A stretch of 64,000 bases of DNA from a gamma proteobacterium symbiont of Taylorina sp. (GTDB lineage Bacteria > Pseudomonadota > Gammaproteobacteria > GRL18): assembly GCA_025655455.1 (NCBI GenBank), contig JAHXIV010000010.1, positions 94,388 to 158,387 on the forward strand, in the 5' to 3' direction. A model generated the notes under the pieces. It saw only the letters and a list, made by a program, of their open reading frames with translations. It was not told the DNA's origin and ran no database searches. Positions within the stretch are counted from its first letter, which is position 1; every line of letters begins with the position of its first letter. A program made the translations under genes and the position numbers. This document shows, in pieces, positions 27,265 to 37,453 of this stretch.

Positions 27265-28821
27265 ATGCAAAATCATACCATCCATAGCTGGCAAAGTAGT
27301 ATTCAATCATTGTTGCGCCCGCAAGTTATTACTATGCTTTTTTTAGGTTTTTCTGCCGGCATTCCTCTATTATTAATTTTTTCTTCTCTTTCACTCTGGT
27401 TAATTGAAGCTGGTGTACATCGTTCCACAGTCACCTATTTCAGCTGGGCGGCGCTGGGTTATTCATTTAAGTTTTTATGGGCACCTTTAATTGATCGCCT
27501 GCCGATTCCTTTCTTAACCTGCCTGCTGGGCAGAAGACGTGCCTGGTTATTGGTTACTCAGGGAATGATAGTCAGTGCAATTGTTTTAATGGCATTGATT
27601 GATCCATCAAAAGGAGAAGATCATTTAACCTTAATGGCTTTTGCTGCCATTTTATTAGGTTTTTCATCTGCAACCCAGGACATTGTGATTGATGCCTATC
27701 GTATCGAATCAGCGGAGGAATCACTACAAGCCCTGATGTCATCGACTTATATCGCCGGTTATCGCATAGGTATGCTGGCATCCGGTGCCGGGGCTTTAAT
27801 TTTAGCCAGCTATTTTGGTTCTGACAAAGGTGCCTATAATTATATGGCCTGGCACTGGACCTATTTGTCTATGGCCTCATTTATGTTAGTCGGTGTCATC
27901 ACTACATTATTAATTCCAGAACCTGATAGCGAACGGAAAGCAGCTCATTTGACAGAATACACTAGCATACAATATATTAAGTTTTTAATGCTTTTTATTT
28001 TTTGTATCATTATATTTATTATGACGTTTATCAGCATACACGATCCAATTTCAGCAGCTAAAGGGTATTTGTCTGCAATACTGGGCAGTACCCCCATCAG
28101 CAATTTTATTATGGAATTAATCAAATTCATGATAGCTTTTTTGAGCGTTAGTTTATTTACCTATCTATTATTATTTTTTAATTTTGTAGAAAAAGATCTG
28201 GTTTTTGAATCCTATATAGCACCGATCAGTGACTTTTTTAAGCGTTATGGAAAAAAAATTGCATTAATTTTATTGCTTTTTATTGGTTTCTACAGAGTTT
28301 CAGATATTGTTCTGGGTGTTATTTCCAACGTTTTTTTTCTGGAAATAGGCTTTACCAAGCTACAAATTGCAACGGTTGTTAAAACTTTTGGCCTGTTTAT
28401 GACTATTGCAGGCGGATTTTTAGGCGGTATTCTCTCAATACGTTTTGGCGTAATGAAAATTTTATTTCTAGGGGCTTTACTCACGGTCATCACCAACCTT
28501 TTATTTATGCTACTGGCATCAACAGGTAATAACATCACCTTATTATACCTTGTAATTTCTGCTGATAACTTATCAGCAGGGCTTGCCAGTGCAGCTTTCA
28601 TCGCCTTTCTTTCCCGGCTGACCAATATCTCTTTTACTGCAGTACAGTATGCAGTTTTCAGCTCTCTTATGACGCTTATGCCCAAATTAATCGGCGGTTA
28701 TTCCGGTAGTATAGTGGAGAGCATTGGTTATTCTAACTTTTTTCTGGTGGCCAGTTTGATGGGGGTTCCGGTATTATTTTTACTTTATTACCTACATAAA
28801 CAATTACAATTTAAGGTGTAA
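27265..28821 (+). CDS. ampG: AmpG-family muropeptide permease
   Basis: The 518-residue polytopic MFS protein has AmpG motifs: LGFSAGIPLLLIFSSLSLWL, AALGYSFKFLWAPLIDRLP near residue 70, LLGRRRAWLLVTQ near 92, SSATQDIVIDAYRIE near 137 and SAGLASAAFIAFLSRLTN near 430. AmpG imports anhydro-muropeptides for cell-wall recycling. An L,D-transpeptidase gene follows two bases later, and murU-amgK at 40 kb could use the recovered sugar, so a recycling route is supported across the window. Confidence 0.9.
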   Translation: MQNHTIHSWQSSIQSLLRPQVITMLFLGFSAGIPLLLIFSSLSLWLIEAGVHRSTVTYFSWAALGYSFKFLWAPLIDRLPIPFLTCLLGRRRAWLLVTQGMIVSAIVLMALIDPSKGEDHLTLMAFAAILLGFSSATQDIVIDAYRIESAEESLQALMSSTYIAGYRIGMLASGAGALILASYFGSDKGAYNYMAWHWTYLSMASFMLVGVITTLLIPEPDSERKAAHLTEYTSIQYIKFLMLFIFCIIIFIMTFISIHDPISAAKGYLSAILGSTPISNFIMELIKFMIAFLSVSLFTYLLLFFNFVEKDLVFESYIAPISDFFKRYGKKIALILLLFIGFYRVSDIVLGVISNVFFLEIGFTKLQIATVVKTFGLFMTIAGGFLGGILSIRFGVMKILFLGALLTVITNLLFMLLASTGNNITLLYLVISADNLSAGLASAAFIAFLSRLTNISFTAVQYAVFSSLMTLMPKLIGGYSGSIVESIGYSNFFLVASLMGVPVLFLLYYLHKQLQFKV

Positions 28822-28822
28822 A

Positions 28823-29461
28823 TTGAGATACATTCTCAAGCTCTTATCAAACATGAATTTGTCACCACTATCTCTTTGCAGGAAAAAATGTTTGCAAAGC
28901 GACAACGGCAAAAAATTCATTGGCCTAGGGCTCTTATTGATTTTATTTTTCCCGCTTCATATTGCTGCTGAATCGGCTGAAAATGTCTGGCTTCTGGTTG
29001 ATACAAAAAAACTTGAGTTATCAGTCAAACTGGGTAACACCACATTGATGCATTTTTCCAATATTTCTATTGGGCGCAATGGTGCCGGCTTTAAACATAA
29101 ACGTGGTGATGACATTACTCCCTTAGGTGCTTATAAAATCAGCTGGATTAATAAAAAAAGTCGCTATCACTTTTTTTATGGTTTTAACTACCCTTCTATA
29201 GAAAATGTTCAAATAGCATTAAATAAAGGATTAGTCGATAAAAGAGTATTTAATCAGATCATTAAAGCCCATAAGCAAAATCAAACTCCCCCGCAAAATA
29301 CCCCTTTAGGCGGTATGATTGGGATTCATGGTCTGGGTCGTGCTGATAAGACAATACATGAAACCATGAATTGGACCCATGGCTGTATTGCATTAAATAA
29401 TGAACAAATTATAAAGCTTGACAAATTAATAAAAAAAAATACCATAGTGATTGTTAAATAG
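28823..29461 (+). CDS. L,D-transpeptidase (YkuD family), secreted
   Basis: The 212-residue protein has a membrane or signal segment (IGLGLLLILFFPLHIAAES) and a YkuD domain. The catalytic motif is GIHGLGRADKTIHETMNWTH followed by GCIALNN, with Cys near residue 189. It forms 3-3 crosslinks or attaches lipoprotein to peptidoglycan. The start is a TTG two bases after the ampG stop, with AAGGTG upstream. About 30 residues before the signal core are encoded by a dispersed 93-bp hairpin element. The Lpp-like gene just downstream could be a substrate. Confidence 0.87.
   Translation: MRYILKLLSNMNLSPLSLCRKKCLQSDNGKKFIGLGLLLILFFPLHIAAESAENVWLLVDTKKLELSVKLGNTTLMHFSNISIGRNGAGFKHKRGDDITPLGAYKISWINKKSRYHFFYGFNYPSIENVQIALNKGLVDKRVFNQIIKAHKQNQTPPQNTPLGGMIGIHGLGRADKTIHETMNWTHGCIALNNEQIIKLDKLIKKNTIVIVK
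28841..28933. repeat. About 93-bp hairpin element, copy 2
   Basis: Same element as 25849-25942 and 57328-57418. Read on the plus strand it encodes MNLSPLSLCRKKCLQSDNGK near the L,D-transpeptidase N terminus. Because the element is nearly palindromic, this resembles the peptide MNFLPLSLCKHFFLQRGSGN encoded by copy 1 on the minus strand. Confidence 0.8.
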
Positions 29462-29474
29462 TCCTGGTACCTTG

Positions 29475-29655
29475 AACCTAGAAAACACAGTGGACATCGT
29501 TACGAAATGTTCAAAAGTGCTGCAGATAAAGGGTTTTACTGGATATTTTGGCTTTATTCGTAGTCACTCTACGGGTGAAGCCAAAATATTTAGAAAATCC
29601 TTTAGGTGCAGTGCTTTTGGGCATTGTAGTAGATGGTTACTGCGTTTTCTAGGTT
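29475..29655. repeat. 181-bp imperfect palindrome (MITE-like)
   Basis: Two arms of about 86 bp face each other around a short centre. The outermost bases are AACCTAGAAAACACAGT and ACTGCGTTTTCTAGGTT, and the inner arms end in ATTTTGGCTT and AAGCCAAAAT. Arms match at roughly 70 percent. It sits between the L,D-transpeptidase and Lpp-like genes and contains no credible ORF. Confidence 0.75.
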
Positions 29656-29688
29656 AAATCACCCACTTAAATTATGGAGTTTTATCCG

Positions 29689-29955
29689 ATGAAAAAATCT
29701 TTACAACTATTTTCAGTTATTTTTATGGCATCTTTTGTGATTGGTTGTGCTAATTCACAATTACAAACTGATGTAGATGAATTAAAAGCTCAAATGAAGG
29801 CCGTCTCAGCTGAAGCATCTGAAGCTAAGCAGCGTTCTAAATCTGCTGAAGCCACAGCAAAAAATGCTGAACAAAAAGCCAGTCAGGCAGAACAAAATGC
29901 AGCAGATGCCAATAGTAAACTGGATCGCATGTTTAAAAAATCGATGATGAAATAA
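29689..29955 (+). CDS. Lpp-like murein lipoprotein
   Basis: The small lipoprotein begins MKKSLQLFSVIFMASFVIGC with lipobox VIGC, so Cys20 should be lipidated. The mature part is a heptad-rich coiled coil (DELKAQMKAVSAEASEAKQR, then Ala-rich repeats) ending in KKSMMK, whose terminal Lys could be linked to peptidoglycan. This is the Lpp/OprI plan. GGAG lies ten bases before the ATG. The upstream L,D-transpeptidase could catalyse the attachment. Confidence 0.85.
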   Translation: MKKSLQLFSVIFMASFVIGCANSQLQTDVDELKAQMKAVSAEASEAKQRSKSAEATAKNAEQKASQAEQNAADANSKLDRMFKKSMMK

Positions 29956-30096
29956 AAAAGGATATAGGCAATATTAATACTTGCTTATATTAAAAAACAT
30001 CTATATACTGGCTACACTTACTAAGAAATTGAAAAAACAAATAGTTTTTATCAATTCGAGAATACACATTACCTATAAATTTTTGGAGAGTTTTAC

Positions 30097-30693
30097 ATGA
30101 AAAAATTATTAATTGCTGCAGCAATCGCTGCTACTACTGTTTCTATGTCTGCTAATGCATTTTGGGATGACGGAAACAGCAATACAAACTGGAATGGTAC
30201 CGGCTATAACAACATGAACAACAATGCCAATGGCAATGGTTATGGTAATGGCTGGGGTGACGGTTCTGGTGATGCGGATATGGATGGTGATGTTGAAATC
30301 ACTATTAAGGGTAGTGGTCGTGGTCGTGGTCGCGGTAACACTCGTGGTTCAGCTTACGGAAACGGCAACAGCAACTACAATGGTTATAACAACATGGATT
30401 ACCGTGGTAATGGTTATAATAGCTACCAGAATGACGATCGTGGATACGGTGGTTATGGTCGCGGCTATGGTCGTCCAGCACCAATGATGGCACCTCAGCA
30501 AGCTCCTATGATGGCACCTCAGGCTGCACCAAGACCTGAAGCAAATGCACGCTATGAAGCACAGCAAAAGCGTATGCAGGCTATGCAGCAGCAGCAGCAA
30601 GCTCAAATGGCAGCTGCGCGTAAAGCATACGAAGAAAGAATGAAGCAATGGGCTGCACAAGCTCCTGCTCCAACAGCACCTGTAGCTAAGTAA
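30097..30693 (+). CDS. Sulfur-globule-protein-like secreted Gly/Asn/Tyr-rich protein
   Basis: The 198-residue protein has a signal peptide (LLIAAAIAATTVSMSANA) and FWDDGNSN at the mature start, as in sulfur globule proteins. A long region rich in Gly, Asn and Tyr follows (YGNGNSNYNGYNNMDYRGNG), with a GRGRGRG run, then a Met/Pro/Gln/Ala-rich tail (APMMAPQQ repeats). Such proteins coat periplasmic sulfur globules in purple and colourless sulfur bacteria. The strong ribosome binding site (GGAGAG) and terminator suggest high expression. A different low-complexity envelope protein cannot be excluded. Confidence 0.75.
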   Translation: MKKLLIAAAIAATTVSMSANAFWDDGNSNTNWNGTGYNNMNNNANGNGYGNGWGDGSGDADMDGDVEITIKGSGRGRGRGNTRGSAYGNGNSNYNGYNNMDYRGNGYNSYQNDDRGYGGYGRGYGRPAPMMAPQQAPMMAPQAAPRPEANARYEAQQKRMQAMQQQQQAQMAAARKAYEERMKQWAAQAPAPTAPVAK

Positions 30694-30718
30694 TCAGCGC
30701 ATCTAAAAGTGGTTGTAA

Positions 30719-30765
30719 AAAGGGGTCGGAGTCAAATGTTCCATTTGATTCCGACCCCTTTTTTT
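30719..30765. terminator. Bidirectional hairpin terminator made of a GGGGTCGGAGTCAAAT palindrome
   Basis: aggggtcggagtcaaatg and catttgattccgacccct pair nearly perfectly around a two-base loop and are followed by a T7 run, with an A run upstream. It sits between two convergent genes, so it can end transcription from both. It is a full-length member of the dispersed repeat family. Confidence 0.85.
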
Positions 30766-31915
30766 ATTGACCTTGAAATTCATAAAGCTTTTCTAATATC
30801 ACACCTAATTCATTACTCAGTTCATGAGTCAAACCAGCTGTATCTTCCAGTTTTAATTTAGCCTGATCGGCCAGACTCATTAGTTTTTCTTCCTGATCTT
30901 CTTCCAATCCCAAACTGAATAACATAGATTCCATTTCACTCAACATACCCTGCATAATTTGCTGATTCTGCTGATCATGTTTGAGAAGTTGTTTACCCGT
31001 TTTTTTAATTTGTTTCTCCGCTACATCAATAATCTGATTAAAAAAGACTTTACGCTGTCTAATAACATCATTTCTTGCTTCCAGAGTCATTAAATGTCCA
31101 TTGGCAATATCCATAAATACGGCCAGATGATCCTTAACACGTCCATACAGATTATCATTATCTAATGGCATATCTTTGATTAATAAGACAATATGCTTAT
31201 TTTTTACTACAGTGCGAACACCCACACTAAAGATACGCTCATTACTGCCAGCTACCTGTCTTAGTAATTCAGCTTCAAGAGAATCTTCCTGACAACCAAC
31301 AAAATGATTGGCATCACTAATCACCATGGCAGCACTACTGAGACTGAACTGCTGAGCCGTATTCATAACAGCCTGAGCAACAGCTTCTAAGCTATCAATC
31401 ATCTGAACGTCTTTTACAAAATTAATAATCAGGCCTAACTCACCACTCACAGTCATAGCTTCCATTGCCATACTGGTTGCGTCATTGACCTGTTGTAATG
31501 TATCACCTAATACATTCATCTGAATTTTTGCCAGCTTAATTTCGTTTTCTCTTTGCAGACAGTCAGTAATCTTTCGCAGCAGTCCATCTTCATCAACCGG
31601 TTTAATCAGATAGTCATTACCCCCGGCCTCAAAACCTTCCAGACGATCCTGTGTACTGTCCAAAGCGGAGACAAAAATGACTGGCAGATATTTTGTATCA
31701 TGTTGTTTACGCAGCTGCATGCAGGTTTCATAACCACTCATACCCGGCATTTCTACATCCAGCAGAACCAGATCGGGCATTTTATCAGCAATACTTTTCA
31801 AGCAGGTCTCTCCTGAATCTGCTTCTGTCACTGTATAATCATCTTCCAACATCATATTCAAAAAAAGACGACCATCTTTGGTATCATCTACAACTAAAAT
31901 ATGTCCCTTACTCAT
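30764..31915 (-). CDS. Response regulator with C-terminal coiled region
   Basis: The 383-residue product begins MSKGHILVVDDTKDGRLFLN, with phosphoacceptor Asp in LVLLDVEMPGMSGYE near residue 51 and Lys in NDYLIKPVDED near 102. The remainder has no DNA-binding domain; it is helical (DTLQQVNDATSMAMEAMTVS) and contains a GAF-like stretch. Its role may be as an output or scaffold partner of the hybrid kinase encoded just upstream. The frame extends 31 codons further, but the ATG at 31915 has AGAGAG before it. Confidence 0.83.
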   Translation of the reverse strand: MSKGHILVVDDTKDGRLFLNMMLEDDYTVTEADSGETCLKSIADKMPDLVLLDVEMPGMSGYETCMQLRKQHDTKYLPVIFVSALDSTQDRLEGFEAGGNDYLIKPVDEDGLLRKITDCLQRENEIKLAKIQMNVLGDTLQQVNDATSMAMEAMTVSGELGLIINFVKDVQMIDSLEAVAQAVMNTAQQFSLSSAAMVISDANHFVGCQEDSLEAELLRQVAGSNERIFSVGVRTVVKNKHIVLLIKDMPLDNDNLYGRVKDHLAVFMDIANGHLMTLEARNDVIRQRKVFFNQIIDVAEKQIKKTGKQLLKHDQQNQQIMQGMLSEMESMLFSLGLEEDQEEKLMSLADQAKLKLEDTAGLTHELSNELGVILEKLYEFQGQ

Positions 31916-31946
31916 TATTATCTCTCTAATGTTTGTTACTTTTTTA

Positions 31947-34900
31947 TTAATTATTCTGTTTATGCTTAAAACTAACAAATTCCTGCTGTAATAGTTCATT
32001 TGCTTCAAGCAATTGCGGTATTTTTTCTGTCAATAGTCCCAAATTCCCCTCTTTTGCAGCTACTTCAATTTCTGCCGCTATACTTTGCAGCCGTATACCA
32101 CTTAAGTTAGCAGCAACGCCTTTAATCGTATGTACAAGCAGTTTGGCATCATCCATTTTATTATTATCTACAGCTGTTTGTAAGTCCTGTAATCTTTGCG
32201 GCATATCTTCTAAAAATAGATTAATCAGGGGTAATAAGCGTTTTTCCTTACCCTTTACTCTTTTGAGAACACTGTCTTTATCCCAGTGCTGAGAGTTTTC
32301 TACCTCCCCCCCCAAAAGACAGGGGGGAGGGACTTCTGCAGGCTCCCTTTCCCTATTTTTTAAGGGTGAGGATGCTTTTAGCTCTTTTATGTCAGCATTC
32401 AACAGCCATTGCACCAGTTTATTATAAACCCGATCAGAATCAATTGGTTTACTTAAATAATCACTCATTCCAATTGCCAGACATTTTTCCTTATCTCCCT
32501 GCATCGCATTGGCAGTCATAGCAATAATAGGAATGTTTTGATACAATTCCCCGGCTTTACCTGAACGTATCTCACGAGTCGCTTCATAACCATCCATTTC
32601 AGGCATCTGACAATCCATTAAAATCAGAGTATACGGGTGTTCTGCTGGATTATTCATACACTCCAGTGCTTCCAGACCATTAGCTGCAATTTCTATCGAT
32701 AAGCCCATATCTGCTAAAATACCCTTGGCAACCAACTGATTAACCTTATTATCCTCAACCAGTAATATTCGTGTTTGCTGCGGCCACTTTTGTTCCGAAA
32801 CTTGCTTCAAATTATGTTGTGTTAAGCTGTTTTTTTCCAGTGTCGTAAGATAATGATGTGTCACCAATGGCGAAGCCTGTTTTAATGCTTCACCATCTTC
32901 AGCAATGACGTTGAGCGCATCGAATAAATCTGAGGTGGTAGCCGGCTTAGGGAAATAGGCACTAAAACCCAGCTCAGCAAAATAATTACCATCCCCTCTA
33001 TTATTCATAGAGGTCATCATCACCAGTTTCATTGACTGATAGTATTCATCAGCCTGAAGTAGTTTACCAAGTTCAGCACCATTCATTTCAGGCATCTGCA
33101 TATCAAGTAAAGCAATATCAAAAAAACTTGCAGCATTTTGTTTTTTTCTTAAGGCACACACTTCAAGTGCTTCAGCACCATTTGCTGCTTCTTCTACAGA
33201 TGCACCCCAATGTTTCAATTGTCCTCGTAATACTTCACGATTAGTTGCATTATCATCAACTATCAAACAATTAAGTTGTGTTAAATCAATTATGGGTCGT
33301 ACCAGACGGGATTTTTTACTCAATTCAAGCTTTATATTAAAATCAAAACAACTGCCTTTTCCTTCAACACTGCTGACATAAATATCTCCTCCCATTAAAC
33401 GACAAAGTTTTTTGCAAATTGCCAGTCCTAAACCCGTGCCACCATATTTTCTGGTGGTAGAGGCATCCACCTGGCTAAATGAATCAAATAGAATATCTAT
33501 TTTATCAGCAGTGATACCAATTCCAGTATCACTGATTTTACAATGCAACGATAATTGTGTGCTGGAACCAGAAATGAGTTCCACAAAAACTATAATTTCA
33601 CCCTGTGCTGTAAATTTGATAGCATTGCCGGTTAAATTTGTCAGCATTTGACGTATGCGTCCGGGATCCCCCTTTACCATTGAATGTTCTACACCTTTGA
33701 TATCTAATACAAACTCCAGCCCCTTTTCCTGAGCCTGAAGTGCCATCGCTTCTGCAAATTCACCCAGCATGCTGCGCAGATCAAAATCAATGGCTTCTAA
33801 TTCCATTTTGCCCGCATCCACTTTAGAAAAATCCAGGATATCATTAATCAGTGAGAGCAGTGCTTTAGCACTACTTTGTGCAAGTGACAAGCGATGCTGC
33901 TGTTCTTTATCCAGCCGGGTATTTTGTAATAAATCCAACATCCCCAGCACCCCGTTCATCGGGGTACGAATTTCATGGCTCATGGTCGCCAGAAACTCAC
34001 TTTTAACCTGAGCATTCACATTAGATTTTTCCAATGCTATGCTTAATTCATGGGTTCTCTTTTCAACCTGCTCTTCCAGAGCCCCAGCCAGTTTCTTCAA
34101 ATCATCATGAGACTCATTTAAATGCAGCAGCATAGTATTAAATGATTTTGCCAATACTCCCAGAGCATCGTCCCTATCAATCTCAGGAATACTGATATTC
34201 TGATGACCTTCAGCTATCTGATTAGCAGCTCGGGTCAGCAGCTGGATCGGTTTCAATAAATAAAAGGCCATAATAGCCATAGCAAAACTTAATACCATAA
34301 CAATAATAAGCACACTCCAGACAAGACGTTCCCCGAAACCTTGTGATTGTTCATCAATCACACTATGTGAAGCACGTGCCAGAATCACCAGAAATTTTTC
34401 ATGATCAAGCGGATCGTAATGCAGATGATACATTAGTAGAGTGGCTGACTGCCTGGCCAAATCGATAACATTATAGGAATCATGCTCATCATAAGCTTCA
34501 TACTGGTTTAATAGATCATTCTCAGGATAATCTTTTAACAGGCCGGAACTGCGACCAATCGCCAGAGTAAAACAACGATCCTTGTCCGGATGAACCAGAT
34601 AATCACCTTGTTGATCAGCAATAAAATAGCTGATATTTTCAGGAGATTCTAAAAAGTGACGGCTGATTAAATTAAAATCAACATTAATCACAATCACACC
34701 CAAGACTTTACCGGAGGGCTTATAAACAGGTGCAGCAACACGAATAACCGGCTGAAAAGGCAGGACAATACTGCCATGTTCACGGTTCAGTTCAACCAGA
34801 GAAATATATTGTTGATCCTTTTCTAAATCAATTGTTTTATGAACATATTCATAATGTCCTTTCCTTTGCAGCTGGTCTTGCGGCTTGACCATAACTTGAG

Positions 34901-35330
34901 TGTCTTTTTTTTCCACTCGAACAATCTCAAGTCCCTGTTCAGCCAGACCAATAAAACGTACCTGGAGATATTCAGTACGCTGTTCCAACAAACTGCTGAA
35001 ATTAAGCTGCAGACGTCGCAGCCATAAATTCTGCGTCATATTAGCCTCATCATCATAACCACCAGCGGATTCTGCCCGCAGATATCCGGAGATCTCATCT
35101 GAAAGTGCTATTTGCTGCACATCCCATTGCATTCGTTCAATAACATCATTAAGACTGGTGCTTAAACGGTGTAAATCTGCACTTAAACGCTGTGTACTTT
35201 GCTGGCGCAATAATGATGAGGCATCCTGATAACTAAAAACAGCAATGGCCACAATACCCGCTCCGGCAATAAAAAAAGCCATTAAAGCCAGTTTGACTGG
35301 TAATGACCAGGCAATCAGATGTTTCATCAT
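31947..35330 (-). CDS. Hybrid sensor histidine kinase with two receivers and Hpt
   Basis: The 1127-residue protein has a membrane helix near 13-34, a periplasmic double-Cache-like sensor region to about 330, a second helix ([20 protein letters not shown]), HAMP, HisKA with [14 protein letters not shown] (His452), HATPase with [12 protein letters not shown], then two receivers ([22 protein letters not shown]) and a C-terminal Hpt ([13 protein letters not shown], His1067). It is a BarA/TorS-like phosphorelay protein. A GC-rich palindrome encodes part of the linker before Hpt. It overlaps the upstream repeat-protein gene by four bases, so that protein may feed its sensor. Confidence 0.92.
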   Translation of the reverse strand: MMKHLIAWSLPVKLALMAFFIAGAGIVAIAVFSYQDASSLLRQQSTQRLSADLHRLSTSLNDVIERMQWDVQQIALSDEISGYLRAESAGGYDDEANMTQNLWLRRLQLNFSSLLEQRTEYLQVRFIGLAEQGLEIVRVEKKDTQVMVKPQDQLQRKGHYEYVHKTIDLEKDQQYISLVELNREHGSIVLPFQPVIRVAAPVYKPSGKVLGVIVINVDFNLISRHFLESPENISYFIADQQGDYLVHPDKDRCFTLAIGRSSGLLKDYPENDLLNQYEAYDEHDSYNVIDLARQSATLLMYHLHYDPLDHEKFLVILARASHSVIDEQSQGFGERLVWSVLIIVMVLSFAMAIMAFYLLKPIQLLTRAANQIAEGHQNISIPEIDRDDALGVLAKSFNTMLLHLNESHDDLKKLAGALEEQVEKRTHELSIALEKSNVNAQVKSEFLATMSHEIRTPMNGVLGMLDLLQNTRLDKEQQHRLSLAQSSAKALLSLINDILDFSKVDAGKMELEAIDFDLRSMLGEFAEAMALQAQEKGLEFVLDIKGVEHSMVKGDPGRIRQMLTNLTGNAIKFTAQGEIIVFVELISGSSTQLSLHCKISDTGIGITADKIDILFDSFSQVDASTTRKYGGTGLGLAICKKLCRLMGGDIYVSSVEGKGSCFDFNIKLELSKKSRLVRPIIDLTQLNCLIVDDNATNREVLRGQLKHWGASVEEAANGAEALEVCALRKKQNAASFFDIALLDMQMPEMNGAELGKLLQADEYYQSMKLVMMTSMNNRGDGNYFAELGFSAYFPKPATTSDLFDALNVIAEDGEALKQASPLVTHHYLTTLEKNSLTQHNLKQVSEQKWPQQTRILLVEDNKVNQLVAKGILADMGLSIEIAANGLEALECMNNPAEHPYTLILMDCQMPEMDGYEATREIRSGKAGELYQNIPIIAMTANAMQGDKEKCLAIGMSDYLSKPIDSDRVYNKLVQWLLNADIKELKASSPLKNREREPAEVPPPCLLGGEVENSQHWDKDSVLKRVKGKEKRLLPLINLFLEDMPQRLQDLQTAVDNNKMDDAKLLVHTIKGVAANLSGIRLQSIAAEIEVAAKEGNLGLLTEKIPQLLEANELLQQEFVSFKHKQNN
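32303..32331. repeat. GC-rich palindrome inside the hybrid kinase gene
   Basis: cctcccccc and ggggggagg are inverted around a short loop, in otherwise AT-rich coding DNA. It encodes the [11 protein letters not shown] linker between the second receiver and Hpt. Composition and form suggest insertion of a short mobile palindrome that kept the frame open. Confidence 0.65.
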
Positions 35331-37219
35331 TTAATCATCCCGGATATTTCTTTTTTGTGCAGCAGGATTTCCAGTGCTGACTGGATTCCCTGTAATAGCT
35401 GCATCACGTGCCCGGGGGTTTTATTATCCTGCCTCTGCTGATATTTTGACAGCTCATTAATTCCCAGAAATAATTTAAGCTCTGATAATTCAGTCACCAC
35501 CAGTCTTACCTGATTATAAACTTCAGAGAGTGTGACCACATCTCCAGATGGAATTAAAACATCCTGTTTTTGAAAAATACCTGCCCGACGTTGCACCTCC
35601 ATAATCAGTTTCATTACTCTTTTTGCCTGTTTTAAGACCTCTTGCGGTCTGTTATTCAAATCCAGTTCACTTTGCAGCCAGATATTATCGGCAATAGGTT
35701 GTTTAAAAAATTGTGATAGCATAATCACATCCTGTTGAATCAGTTGTACCTCATGATAAACATCATCGGGTGTAAAAACATCTCCTCCTAGCACCGTATC
35801 TAATAATAATGAAATACGCTGCATATTCCAGTAAACATCAGAGGGGGTTTTATCTTCATAATTTCTAATATTATTGCTTGCCAGCCAAATTTGACTACTT
35901 AATCCGGACTGGCGATAAATCAATACCAGTTCTTCATCCACCCGCAAGGCTTGATTAAACACTTCAGCAGGGGTAATTTTTCTAAGCGGATAACGCGGCA
36001 CACTGATCATCCCCATGTGCTGTTGCTTACGGATTAAATTGATCTTATCAATTAATTCTAATGCTTTTGCATAAACATGCTGTGGTTTTAAACCGGAAAT
36101 TAACGGCATCGGCTCTACTTTCATCTGATTACCACGTAAACGACGATATTGCTGTAATTGCTGCAATATATGTTCAGTGACTGAATAAACATCATTAGGT
36201 GTTTTGATTAAGGCACGACGATCAAATTGTCGCAAGGGGGTTTCAAGACTAAAATCCGGTAATAATTCCATTGCCCGGCGGGTATTATATATCACATCAT
36301 CAGGGGTTTTGTTTTTATATCTCTCAGTTAAATCAAACCCCCTTTCCAGTCCCAAACGAAACTGAATACGCTGCAACTCGGCCAGCACCAGCCCCATAGC
36401 ATCATAGACATCGCCTGATTTTATTACCTTCCGGGGTAACTCCGGTATCTCAATGGGTTTCATCCACAGATTCATTTCCGCATGGTGAATCTGTTCCAGC
36501 AAGCGATACACTGATTGCAAAGCATGATTGGATAACTTATTATCAGTTCGTTCAGGCTTTTCTACTAATAGAGGCAAATTTTGACTGCTGCGCAGGAAAC
36601 GGCTAATTTCCTTAACCTGTTCACTGCGGGTATAGACATCGGAAGATGTAATACCTCTTATACCCAGTGCTTCGTCCAGGACTATCGATACCTCTGATAG
36701 TACGGCATAAACAATCGTATGAGTAATCGTTAATTTAAATGATCGATCCTCTACATCAGAACCATTATAGATATCGCTTTCTATCTCTTTGTCGGCATGA
36801 TCCGGAAGCAGCAAAATCAATACTTCAAATTCCTGATGCAGCCGTTTTACAATACTATATACCTCATTAGGTGTAATATCACGACCAGAAAATTTCGGTA
36901 CTACAATACCACCTGTTTTCAGTACATGAATACGATAACTATTAATTTTATCCAGAATTTCCAGGGTTTTTTGAAAAACATGCTGTGGTGCACGTTCATA
37001 CTCAATAGAAAACTTCGGCCAGGGAGTGGTGATATTATTTTTTTGTCTAATATATTGAACATCTTTGACCAGAAATTTTACCTGGGAATAAATATCAGCC
37101 GGTGTTTTTTCTGCAATCTGAGCGGCATAAGTGCCCCTACCAAATAAAAGAAAGAATACAATAAAACAGAGACAAATAAAAAAATACCGCTTAGTTAAAA
37201 ATACCGAACTATTTTTCAT
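35327..37219 (-). CDS. Secreted protein with sixteen TPxDVY repeats
   Basis: The 630-residue protein has a signal peptide or anchor ([20 protein letters not shown]) and no family I recognise. A motif TPxDVY heads a helix about every 38 residues, sixteen times, at positions 39, 77, 116, 166, 191, 233, 268, 305, 340, 378, 416, 458, 483, 524, 563 and 601. Every fourth copy is more alike: for example [16 protein letters not shown] (79) and [16 protein letters not shown] (379). This gives four superunits of about 150 residues. An all-helical periplasmic solenoid is likely. The four-base overlap with the hybrid kinase suggests an accessory sensor. Confidence 0.8.
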   Translation of the reverse strand: MKNSSVFLTKRYFFICLCFIVFFLLFGRGTYAAQIAEKTPADIYSQVKFLVKDVQYIRQKNNITTPWPKFSIEYERAPQHVFQKTLEILDKINSYRIHVLKTGGIVVPKFSGRDITPNEVYSIVKRLHQEFEVLILLLPDHADKEIESDIYNGSDVEDRSFKLTITHTIVYAVLSEVSIVLDEALGIRGITSSDVYTRSEQVKEISRFLRSSQNLPLLVEKPERTDNKLSNHALQSVYRLLEQIHHAEMNLWMKPIEIPELPRKVIKSGDVYDAMGLVLAELQRIQFRLGLERGFDLTERYKNKTPDDVIYNTRRAMELLPDFSLETPLRQFDRRALIKTPNDVYSVTEHILQQLQQYRRLRGNQMKVEPMPLISGLKPQHVYAKALELIDKINLIRKQQHMGMISVPRYPLRKITPAEVFNQALRVDEELVLIYRQSGLSSQIWLASNNIRNYEDKTPSDVYWNMQRISLLLDTVLGGDVFTPDDVYHEVQLIQQDVIMLSQFFKQPIADNIWLQSELDLNNRPQEVLKQAKRVMKLIMEVQRRAGIFQKQDVLIPSGDVVTLSEVYNQVRLVVTELSELKLFLGINELSKYQQRQDNKTPGHVMQLLQGIQSALEILLHKKEISGMIK

Positions 37220-37453
37220 TTAAAACCATTCCCGGCGAAGATTACATATGTAGGAAATTACTTACAAACCAAGTTTAATCTAAATCTTCTTTTTTTAATA
37301 GCCCATCATGCCTGAAACAGCTTTACGATACAATTCAGATCAAATGAAGCATTTAATTGATATTGTCGGACAATATAAGAGTCATTAAAGTTAATTAGAT
37401 ACCAATTACTGAACATGCTAAAATGCTCATTTTTTATAATTAAGGTTTATTTC

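Noticed and set aside
30224..30660. Several ORFs in other frames of the sulfur-globule-like gene
   Set aside because: They arise from the repetitive GGT/AAC codon content and have low-complexity translations such as runs of V, M or H.
37308..37388. A 26-codon ORF upstream of purD (MPETALRYNSDQMKHLIDIV)
   Set aside because: No ribosome binding site and no recognised family; it may be a gene remnant, but there is not enough to call it.
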